NCBI RefSeq assembly: GCF_009299835.1 | Contig: NZ_VKCZ01000014.1 | Location: forward strand, 310,001 to 374,000 | Length of the DNA stretch: 64,000 nt | Direction: 5' to 3' | Origin: Microlunatus speluncae | GTDB lineage: Bacteria > Actinomycetota > Actinomycetes > Propionibacteriales > Propionibacteriaceae | Shown: piece after piece, positions 57,856 through 64,000 of the stretch | Position numbering within the stretch: position 1 is the first letter of the stretch | Layout of the letters: every line of letters begins with the position of its first letter | The notes under the pieces: generated by a model | What the model saw: only the letters and a program-made list of their open reading frames with translations | Told to the model about the DNA's origin: nothing | The model's database searches: none | Program-made: the position numbers and the translations under genes

Positions 57856-59424
57856 TCAGGCCTTGGCGGCGTCCACCTCGGTGATGCCGGGGACGCCGTC
57901 CAGCACCACGAAGGTCGCCTCGGTCCGGACCTTGGATTCGCGCTTGGTCACGGTGTCGACCAGGCGCAGTTGCGTGGTCAACTGCTTCCGGTTCGCCTCC
58001 ATGATCAGATAGCCGCGCTGGTTGTCGATGTAGCGCCAGTGCGGGCTGTCGGCCATGATCGGGTCGTACGACTTGTGGAAGGCGACCGGATCGGCGTCGC
58101 CGCCGGAGGTGATCGAGGTGCCGGTGAACTCGGCGCCAACCACCTCGGAGCCCTCATGATCGAAGTCGGTCTTCAGGTCGCAGGCCCAGGTGCAGTGCCG
58201 GTCGCCGGTCATGATCACCGGATTCGAGACCTGCCGGAACTGCTCCAGCACCCGGCGACGCTGCCACCGGTAACCGTCCATGTTGTCGAAGTCGAAGGAT
58301 TCCGCAGGGCCGGCGGTGCGGTCGTTCTGGGCCCACATCACCTGGTTGGCCAGCACATTCCACCGGGACGGCGAGTCGGTCAGCCGCCGTAGCAGCCACT
58401 TCTCCTGCTTCTCGCCGGTGATCGTCCGGCCCGGCGCCTCGGCCTCGGCCAGGGTGCTGATCTGGTCCGACCGGTACTGCCGGGTGTCCAGCACCGGCAC
58501 GTCCAGCAGCCGGCCGAACCGGAACGCCCGGTAGATCTGCATGTCCGGGCCGTGCGGCCGCTGGGTCCGCCGGAACGGCATGTGCTCGTAGTAGGCCTGC
58601 AGCGCAGCGATCCGCCGCTTCCGGAACGCCTCGGGCGTCTGGTTCTGCGGGTCCTGCGGGATGTCGTCGGCCCAGTTGTTGTCGATCTCATGATCATCCG
58701 GCGTGCAGATGAACGGGTGCGCCGCGTGCGCCGCCTGCAGGTCGGCGTCGGTGCGGTACTGCGCGTGCCGGTTGCGGTAGTCGGTCAGCGAGTACGGCTC
58801 GTCGGTGCCCTCATGCGTCCGCAGCGCGTTCGGATTGCCCTTGCCCTCGTAGATGTAGTCGCCGAGGAACGCGACGAAATCCAGATCCTCCTCGGCCAGG
58901 TGCCGGTGGGCGTTGTAGTAGCCGGCCTCCCAGTTCTGGCAGGACGTCACGCCCCAGCGCAACGACTCCGGATTCGCCTGGACTGACGGCGCGGTCCGGG
59001 TCCGGCCGACCGGGCTGACGTGCTCGCCCTGCCGGAACCGGAACCAGTAGGTGCGGCCGGGCTCCAGGCCGACCGCATCGACGTGCACACTGTGGCCCTG
59101 CGACGGGCTGGCCGAGGCGACGCCGGATCGGACAACCCGGCTGAACTTGTCGTCGGCCGCCACCTCCCACTCGACCCGATAGGTGCGGGCCGGCATCCCG
59201 CCGCCCTTGAGCGGATCGGGGGCCAGCCGGGTCCACAGCACCACGGCATTCGGCAGCGGGTCGCCGCTGGCCACGCCGAGGGTGAAGGGATCGCTGAGCT
59301 TGGGCAGCGGCGCTGCGGCCGCCGAATCGAAGGTGAGGGCCGAGGTCGCGGCCGCGGTGCCGGCGGCGAGACCGAGGAAGCTGCGTCGAGGGAGGGCCAT
59401 GGCCTCAGGCTGCGAACCGGGCAT
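57856..59424 (-). CDS. phoD: PhoD-type alkaline phosphatase/phosphodiesterase
   Basis: 522 residues. Tat signal: LPRRSFLGLAAGTAAATSAL with twin Arg at residues ~12-13, so it is exported folded. N-terminal Fn3-like PhoD_N domain (FTLGVASGDPLPNAVVLWTR, YRVEWEVAADDKFSRVVRSG, YWFRFRQGEHVSPVGRTRTA), then the metallophosphatase core: GVTSCQNWEAGYYNAHRHLA, VAFLGDYIYEG, FICTPDDHEIDNNWADDIPQ, MTGDRHCTWACDLK. PhoD enzymes hydrolyse phosphate esters and diesters with Ca/Fe. ATG 59424 or 59400 are both possible; both retain the Tat motif. Orphan gene, no pho regulator nearby. Confidence 0.94.
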   Translation of the reverse strand: MPGSQPEAMALPRRSFLGLAAGTAAATSALTFDSAAAAPLPKLSDPFTLGVASGDPLPNAVVLWTRLAPDPLKGGGMPARTYRVEWEVAADDKFSRVVRSGVASASPSQGHSVHVDAVGLEPGRTYWFRFRQGEHVSPVGRTRTAPSVQANPESLRWGVTSCQNWEAGYYNAHRHLAEEDLDFVAFLGDYIYEGKGNPNALRTHEGTDEPYSLTDYRNRHAQYRTDADLQAAHAAHPFICTPDDHEIDNNWADDIPQDPQNQTPEAFRKRRIAALQAYYEHMPFRRTQRPHGPDMQIYRAFRFGRLLDVPVLDTRQYRSDQISTLAEAEAPGRTITGEKQEKWLLRRLTDSPSRWNVLANQVMWAQNDRTAGPAESFDFDNMDGYRWQRRRVLEQFRQVSNPVIMTGDRHCTWACDLKTDFDHEGSEVVGAEFTGTSITSGGDADPVAFHKSYDPIMADSPHWRYIDNQRGYLIMEANRKQLTTQLRLVDTVTKRESKVRTEATFVVLDGVPGITEVDAAKA

Positions 59425-59496
59425 GACCTCCGCCGCGGCTGCGCCTTGCCACGAGGAAAACGTTGTCCGTCGAGTCGTCGCGGTTGGTCCACAAGC

Positions 59497-59525
59497 TCCC
59501 CTGGAATTCGACCAGCAGTCGGCCG
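59497..59525. repeat. Half-copy of the CCCTGGAATTCGACC element
   Basis: CCCTGGAATTCGACCAGCAG followed by TCGGCC resembles the left arm of the hairpin at 60514-60601 (CCCTGGAATTCGACCGCCAG). The two copies bracket the DUF559-type gene, about 1.02 kb apart, in the same orientation. Confidence 0.55.
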
Positions 59526-59557
59526 CTGTTGCCGAAATCGTCGCGTGTCGGCGGTGA

Positions 59558-60424
59558 TCACACCGGCTGCTGGCGCAATTCCAGGGCCTTGATCACCGCA
59601 ACGACCACCGCCTCCGGCGTCTCGGTGATCATCGACCAGGTGAACCGCAGCACCAGCCACCCATCCAGGACGAGATCGTTCTGCCGTATCCGATCCCACG
59701 CGAACTGCTGCGGATCCGCATGGCCCCGGCCGTCGATCTCGACCACCACCCGGAGCTTCGGGAAGGCGATGTCGAGGTAGTACACCTGGCCGTGCAGCTC
59801 CACCCGCAGGTTGGCGATCCAGCCCTCGATCCGGGCCGCTCGGAGCAGCCGGTGCGCCCGGCGTTCAGCGGCGGACCAGGGCTTGGACCGGGAGTCGAGC
59901 AGCAGCCGGCGCCGATCACCGTTGCCCGAGCGGCAGGCCGTCAGGCGCAACGCGTCCCAGAGTTGTGCCAAGGTCGCCCGGCGGGACCGCAGGACGGCGT
60001 CGATACCGTCGCCGCCCAGGGTGGAGCAGAGATCGAGGGCGGTCAGGGCCGGGGTGGTGCATCGGATGCCCTCCTTCTCCATGATGAGGTCGGCTGGCAC
60101 GGTGCGCCGCTCAATCCGGAAGCCCGGTTGGCGCGTCCGCCGGCGCGATGCCAGCGTGACGCAGGACAACGAACCCTGGACCAGGTCGGTGAGCCGGGCC
60201 GCGGCCGGCCCGGTGATCACCGCATCCGGATCCCAGGTCGCGGCGGCCAGGATCCGAATCGCCGGATCTTGCGCCGCTTCGGGTGTCGTATAGATCGAGG
60301 GGAGCAGCCGGACCAGTCGATCGGTCCGGACCAGCCAATCGATCCTCCCGGCCAGGTCGGGATGCCGCCGCCGGTCGATCACGCCCCGCTGCCGGACCAG
60401 CAGCGCTACCTCATCGTGGTTCAT
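59558..60424 (-). CDS. DUF559-domain protein (AbiEi-like N-terminus, Vsr-like nuclease fold)
   Basis: 288 residues. N-terminal winged-helix-like part (VALLVRQRGVIDRRRHPDLA, RLVRLLPSIYTTPEAAQDPA) resembles the AbiEi antitoxin-type domain; the C-terminal ~110 residues are DUF559, a PD-(D/E)xK/Vsr-like fold: YYLDIAFPKLRVVVEIDGRG, HADPQQFAWDRIRQNDLVLD, GWLVLRFTW. The acidic E-I-D-G and the following W-x-R-x-R-x-N-D are the likely active-site elements. Commonly annotated as a type IV toxin-antitoxin AbiEi family protein, but no AbiEii-type toxin lies next to it. ATG at 60424. Bracketed by CCCTGGAATTCGACC repeats, suggesting it arrived as a cassette. Confidence 0.8.
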   Translation of the reverse strand: MNHDEVALLVRQRGVIDRRRHPDLAGRIDWLVRTDRLVRLLPSIYTTPEAAQDPAIRILAAATWDPDAVITGPAAARLTDLVQGSLSCVTLASRRRTRQPGFRIERRTVPADLIMEKEGIRCTTPALTALDLCSTLGGDGIDAVLRSRRATLAQLWDALRLTACRSGNGDRRRLLLDSRSKPWSAAERRAHRLLRAARIEGWIANLRVELHGQVYYLDIAFPKLRVVVEIDGRGHADPQQFAWDRIRQNDLVLDGWLVLRFTWSMITETPEAVVVAVIKALELRQQPV

Positions 60425-60513
60425 GCTTCGGAATCTGTGGCGCTCCGACCGGTTCGGTTCACGAATCGAAGAAGCTGTGGATGGAGCAACTCTTTTCGCG
60501 CTCGCTGTGGAAA

Positions 60514-60601
60514 CCCTGGAATTCGACCGCCAGTCGCGCCGTTGGCCGCGACACGCCGGCATTTGCGCGGCCGGCGGCCCGATCGCGGTCGGATTCCAGG
60601 G
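60514..60601. repeat. Structured 88-bp inverted repeat upstream of the DUF559-type gene
   Basis: CCCTGGAATTCGACCG (60514-60529) pairs with 60586-60601 with one mismatch. The interior contains a second possible stem (GCCGGC-9-GCCGGC around 60556-60577). Occupies the divergent gap between the DUF559-type gene and the HAD gene (60425-60710), which holds no other feature that I can support. Confidence 0.65.
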
Positions 60602-60710
60602 TGGGAGGAGCGAGTTGGCGGGTCTGCGAGAATGGCCGCGCCATGAATGCACCCCTCTCTCCGCAGCGCCCGCTTCCGCCGCAGTCCATCCCGTCTCCGC
60701 GGGCGATCCG

Positions 60711-61397
60711 ATGACGAGCGGTCTGCCCTCGCTGGCCGCGGCGCTCTGGGATTTCGACGGAACGCTGGCCGACACCGAGCCGCTCTGGGTGGCGGCCGAG
60801 TACGAGCTGGTCGGCAGCCTCGGCCACGAGTGGTCCGAAGATCATGCCGAGCAGCTGGTGGGCAACTCGCTGCTCGATTCCGGTGCCTACATCCTGAACG
60901 TGATCGGGCGGACCGACCTCGATCCGGCCTGGGTGGTGGATGAGCTGCTGACCCGGGTGGTGGCCCAGTTCCGCAGCGGCGAGGTGCCGTGGCGTCCCGG
61001 CGCGTTGGATCTGCTGGCCTCACTGAACGAGGCGGGCGTGCCGTGTGCGCTGGTCTCGGCGTCGTACCGGGTGCTGCTCGACGCCGCCCTGGAGCGACTG
61101 CCGGCCGGCTCGTTCCAGACCTCCGTCGCCGGGGACGAGGTCAGCAACGGCAAGCCGCACCCGGAGCCGTACGAGAGCGCCTGCCTCAAGCTCGGCGTGT
61201 CCGCCCACGACTGCGCCGTGTTCGAGGACTCCAACACCGGCGCCCGGTCCGGCAACGCGGCGGGGGCGATCGTGGTCGCGATCGAGAACCTGGTGCACAT
61301 TCCACCGGCGCCGCGGCGGGTGCACGTCCGCTCCATGACCGAGTTGGACGCGAAGGCGGTGGCCCGGCTGGTCGAGGAGATCAACAGTGATTCGTAG
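60711..61397 (+). CDS. HAD-superfamily hydrolase (subfamily IA, phosphoglycolate-phosphatase-like)
   Basis: 228 residues. HAD motifs: I AALWDFDGTLADTEPLW (nucleophile Asp and D-x-T), II LVSASYR, III Lys in SNGKPHPEPYESACLKLG, IV VFEDSNTGARSGNAAGA. Cap helices between motifs I and II place it with beta-phosphoglucomutase/phosphoglycolate phosphatase-like enzymes. ATG at 60711 is immediately upstream of motif I as usual. Its stop overlaps the SBP start by 11 bp, so it is translationally coupled to the lipoprotein and trmI. Substrate is a small phosphorylated metabolite, unknown. Confidence 0.92.
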   Translation: MTSGLPSLAAALWDFDGTLADTEPLWVAAEYELVGSLGHEWSEDHAEQLVGNSLLDSGAYILNVIGRTDLDPAWVVDELLTRVVAQFRSGEVPWRPGALDLLASLNEAGVPCALVSASYRVLLDAALERLPAGSFQTSVAGDEVSNGKPHPEPYESACLKLGVSAHDCAVFEDSNTGARSGNAAGAIVVAIENLVHIPPAPRRVHVRSMTELDAKAVARLVEEINSDS

Positions 61398-62895
61398 CCT
61401 CGCGGCGCGGCCGGGCCGTTCTTGTCGAGCCGGACTGGCGCTGACCGCGGGGCTGCTGTTGCTCCTGGCCGGCTGCTACACGCCCAACGAAACGCCGCCA
61501 CCGCCGACGCCCACCCCGAAGCGGCCGTTCACGGTGATGTCGACCGACCCGATCCGGGTGGTCGATCCGGCGGCCGTCGTCGATCAGGGGTCGGCGATCC
61601 TGGCCCAGAACGTCTATCAGCGGTTGATGACCGCCGATCCCGGCAGCAGCGCGCCCAAGCCGGACGCGGCCGCGCGGGACTGCCTGTTCAGCGCCCCGAC
61701 GGTCGTCACCTGCACCCTGAACACCGATCTGAAGTTCCAGAACGGCCACGAGTTCACCTCGAGCGACGTCAAGTTCAGCATCGAGCGGCTGACCCGGCTG
61801 GACATCCCCGGATCGTCGGCCAGCCTGTTCTCCTCGTTGCGGCGGATCGAGACCCCCGACCCGCTGACCGTCCGGTTCGTGCTCAGCCGTCCGGATCGGG
61901 AGTTCCAGTGGGCGCTGGCCTCGATCGGCGCCTCGGTCGTGGACGAGGAGGCGTACGACGCCGACGAGATCCGGGCTCCGGACCAGCCGATCATCGGCTC
62001 CGGCCCCTACCAGGTGAGCCGGTTCCAGCCGGAGGAGCTGCAGCTGGCCAGGTTCGCCGACTACAAGGGCCGCACGCCCGGCCGGCTGGAGGGCCTGGTC
62101 TACAAGACGGCGCCGGACTCGGGCACGATCGAGGAGGCGATCGCCGACGCCCAGGTCGACGTCGTGTGGCGCGGCCTCAACGCCGCGGCGGTGACCCGGC
62201 TGCGGCAGCAGGCGACCGCCGCCCCCAACTCCGCCGACGGCTTCACCGGCCGCCCGTTGACCGGGGCCCGGGTGCATCAGTTGCTCTGGAATCCGGATTC
62301 GCGGGCCGGGCAGAACACGGCGGTGCGGAAGGCGATCGCGCTGGCCCTGCAGTCGGACCGGACGCTCGACTCGATCGTGCCGCCGACGGTCAGCGGCTAC
62401 GTGTCCAGCTTCCCGGTCGGTGGTGTCGCCAACCCGCAGGTCACCTGGCCGAAGCGGATCCAGCTGACCCTCTCCTACGACCCGACCAGCCCGGACGACC
62501 GGGACCTGGCCAACCAGATCCGGAGCCGGCTGGAGGACACCGGCGGCCTGAGCGTACGGCTCCGCCCGCAGGACGCGGCCGCGGACCTCAATCTGGCCGA
62601 CCGGAAGGCCTGGTCGGCGACGCCGGTCGCCTGGCTGCAGCCGTATCTGGCCTCGCCACCGGAGTCCAGCCGGGAAGCGGTGCAGACGCTGGAGGCCCAG
62701 TTCCGGGCGGCCACCGAGGACGCCCAGGCGCAGGCCCTGGTCGCGCAGCTGCAGAATCGGGCCGCGTCCGACCTGACCGTGCTGCCGATCAGTCAGTCCG
62801 ACGAATACCTGTTCATCCGGGTCGGGGTGGACGTCGATCCGCTGTCCTTCGGCCCCGGCTGGCAGCTCGGTTTCTGGGGGATGAGCGGTGGCTGA
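61387..62895 (+). CDS. Lipoprotein substrate-binding protein, family 5 (peptide/nickel type)
   Basis: 502 residues. Lipobox LLLLLAGC with Cys30, then a Pro-rich spacer (NETPPPPTPTPKRPF). SBP_bac_5 core: VVDPAAVVDQGSAILAQNVY, FQNGHEFTSSDVKFSIERLT (signature of the family), PIIGSGPYQVSRFQPEEL, QNTAVRKAIALALQSDRTLD. Normally such proteins feed an oligopeptide ABC importer, but no permease or ATPase gene is present; instead the gene is embedded by overlaps between a HAD hydrolase and trmI. GTG at 61387. Confidence 0.92.
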   Translation: MIRSLAARPGRSCRAGLALTAGLLLLLAGCYTPNETPPPPTPTPKRPFTVMSTDPIRVVDPAAVVDQGSAILAQNVYQRLMTADPGSSAPKPDAAARDCLFSAPTVVTCTLNTDLKFQNGHEFTSSDVKFSIERLTRLDIPGSSASLFSSLRRIETPDPLTVRFVLSRPDREFQWALASIGASVVDEEAYDADEIRAPDQPIIGSGPYQVSRFQPEELQLARFADYKGRTPGRLEGLVYKTAPDSGTIEEAIADAQVDVVWRGLNAAAVTRLRQQATAAPNSADGFTGRPLTGARVHQLLWNPDSRAGQNTAVRKAIALALQSDRTLDSIVPPTVSGYVSSFPVGGVANPQVTWPKRIQLTLSYDPTSPDDRDLANQIRSRLEDTGGLSVRLRPQDAAADLNLADRKAWSATPVAWLQPYLASPPESSREAVQTLEAQFRAATEDAQAQALVAQLQNRAASDLTVLPISQSDEYLFIRVGVDVDPLSFGPGWQLGFWGMSGG

Positions 62896-63799
62896 CCAAC
62901 CTGATCTGTCCGGCGTCCGGCGCGGCGACCTGTGCCCCGGCGAACGGGTGACGCTGTCCGACCCGAAGGGGCGCCGGCATTCGGTGGTGCTGGCCGAGGG
63001 CGGGAAGTTCCACACCGCCCGCGGCATCGTTGATCATGACGAGCTGCTGCACCGGCCGGAGGGCCGGGTGGTCCGCTCCACCGGCGGCACCGAGTTCCTG
63101 GTGCTCCGGCCGCTGCTCGGCGAGTTCACCACGAGCATGCCGCGCGGCGCGGCGGTCGTCTATCCCAAGGATGCCGCTCAGATCGTCGTCGACGCCGACA
63201 TCTTCCCTGGTGCCCGGGTGATCGAGGCCGGTGCCGGCTCCGGCGCGCTGACCCTCAGCCTGTTGCGGGCGATCGGCCCGACCGGCCGCCTGATCTCGTA
63301 CGAACGCCGGGAGGACTTCGCCCAGGTCGCGGCCAAGAACGTCCGCAACTTCCTCGGCTCCGAGCATCCGGCCTGGACCTTGATCACCGGTGATCTGGTG
63401 GAGCGGCTGGCCGCCGATCCGCCGGATCCGGTGGACCGGATGGTGCTGGACATGCTCGCTCCGTGGGACTGTGTCGACGCGGCCGGCGAGGTGTTGATCC
63501 CGGGCGGCGTCTTCTGTTGCTACGTGGCGACGGTGACCCAGCTCGGCCGGGTGATCGAGACGTTGCGGGTGCATGGCGGCTTCACCGAGCCCGAGGCGAC
63601 GGAGTCGATCATCAGAGGATGGCAGGCCGAGGGCCTGGCGATCCGGCCGAAGCACTCGATGATCGGTCATACTGGGTTCTTGATCACCAGCCGTCGTCTG
63701 GCTCCGGGACAGACCGCACCGGCACGTAAGCGGCGGCCCGCACCAGGTGCCTACGGCGCCGATTACGAAGGACCCCGCGGCAGTTCGGACGCCGGGTAG
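62888..63799 (+). CDS. trmI: tRNA (adenine-58-N1)-methyltransferase
   Basis: 303 residues. Methylates A58 in the T-loop of tRNAs, working as a tetramer. N-terminal beta domain (RGDLCPGERVTLSDPKGRRH, FHTARGIVDHDELLHRPEGR), then the Rossmann domain with SAM site ARVIEAGAGSGALTLSLLRA, ISYERREDFAQVAAKNVRNF, MVLDMLAPWDCVDAAGEVLI and CCYVATVTQLGRVIETLRVH. GTG 62888 overlaps the SBP stop by 8 bp. trmI next to the proteasomal ATPase gene is the known actinobacterial arrangement. The last codons include CGCGGCAGTTCGGACG, an arm sequence of the 44190 hairpin. Confidence 0.96.
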   Translation: MADQPDLSGVRRGDLCPGERVTLSDPKGRRHSVVLAEGGKFHTARGIVDHDELLHRPEGRVVRSTGGTEFLVLRPLLGEFTTSMPRGAAVVYPKDAAQIVVDADIFPGARVIEAGAGSGALTLSLLRAIGPTGRLISYERREDFAQVAAKNVRNFLGSEHPAWTLITGDLVERLAADPPDPVDRMVLDMLAPWDCVDAAGEVLIPGGVFCCYVATVTQLGRVIETLRVHGGFTEPEATESIIRGWQAEGLAIRPKHSMIGHTGFLITSRRLAPGQTAPARKRRPAPGAYGADYEGPRGSSDAG

Positions 63800-63823
63800 G
63801 GTCTCTCAGGGAGGTGAGGGGAC

Positions 63824-64000
63824 GTGACCACACCGAGTGAAGGCCGCGATGTTCTGGTCGCCCAGATCGCATCGCTACGAGCAGAGCTTGATCGCCTCCG
63901 AGAGCGGGTGGCGGCGCATCCACACGACATCGCCGTGCTGGAACGGCGCCTGGCCGAAACCCGCCAGGACGCCCGGAGCACGGCCACCAACAATGATCGA
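63824..64000 (+). CDS. arc: Proteasome-associated AAA ATPase (ARC/Mpa), N-terminal part
   Basis: The first 59 codons only; the gene runs off the window. GTG at 63824 follows GGGAGGTGAGG. The residues MTTPSEGRDVLVAQIASLRA, ELDRLRERVAAHPHDIAVLE and RRLAETRQDARSTATNNDR form the N-terminal coiled coil that binds the Pup tag in ARC/Mpa; the OB and AAA domains would follow. Located 24 bp after trmI, as in mycobacteria and relatives. Assignment rests on position, coiled coil and length of the linker; the ATPase motifs themselves are outside. Confidence 0.82.
   Translation, partial: MTTPSEGRDVLVAQIASLRAELDRLRERVAAHPHDIAVLERRLAETRQDARSTATNNDR

Overview
The window is about 64 kb of very GC-rich, densely coding chromosome from an actinomycete. 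A backbone of conserved genes (alaS-ruvX-mltG-aroE-aroC-aroK-aroB, efp-nusB, carA-carB-pyrD-pyrF, mihF-gmk-rpoZ-coaBC-metK-priA, fmt-rsmB-rpe, metH, trmI-arc) together with the actinobacterial integration host factor mihF, a monomeric isocitrate dehydrogenase and the start of a proteasome-type AAA ATPase point to Propionibacteriales; a Microlunatus-like member of Propionibacteriaceae is my best guess (inference from gene content and order, no search was run).

Layout. 1-7359: accessory regulator/enzyme pairs (MarR + luciferase-like oxidoreductase; hydrolase + GbsR/MarR-like repressor; esterase; SDR + divergent XRE/MmyB-type regulator) around rarA. 7535-17047: two small membrane proteins, alaS, ruvX, mltG, then the shikimate/chorismate run aroE, aroC, aroK, aroB, interrupted by a reverse-strand DUF1707 protein. 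17062-21369: accessory block between aroB and efp (PIN/Phd toxin-antitoxin, clan-D glycosidase, SDR/TetR pair, GNAT). 21510-22504: efp, nusB. 22505-28304: a second accessory block (PPOX-fold protein, MarR + MFS exporter, S9 peptidase) where many actinobacteria have pyrR-pyrB-pyrC. 28623-41545: pyrimidine genes carA-carB-pyrD-pyrF with translational overlaps, mihF, gmk, rpoZ, coaBC, metK and priA. 41620-45856: accessory AbgT-type transporter/esterase and creatininase/GntR pairs separating priA from fmt. 46085-54396: fmt, rsmB, rpe, CPBP protease, PAC2 protein, metH. 54520-60424: methyltransferase, icd, PhoD phosphatase, DUF559-type protein. 60711-64000: HAD hydrolase, lipoprotein SBP, trmI and the start of arc/mpa.

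There is no phage, CRISPR array, biosynthetic gene cluster or RNA gene that I can support. The most unusual content is non-coding. At least five families of palindromic elements sit at gene ends. One family, with core GTTCCCTGAGCCTGTCGAAG, also lies inside priA, supplies the stop codon of one gene and, in a 3 x 50 bp array, the ribosome-binding region of gmk. A 59-bp-arm inverted repeat fills the gap upstream of carA, followed by a PyrR-type RNA element over the carA ribosome-binding site. Several regulator genes carry clear palindromic operators, and one GntR gene has a textbook leaderless promoter overlapped by its likely operator. An MFS exporter is fused to a long linker plus a DivIVA-like coiled coil. 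The word TGATCA appears to be enriched independently of codon preference.
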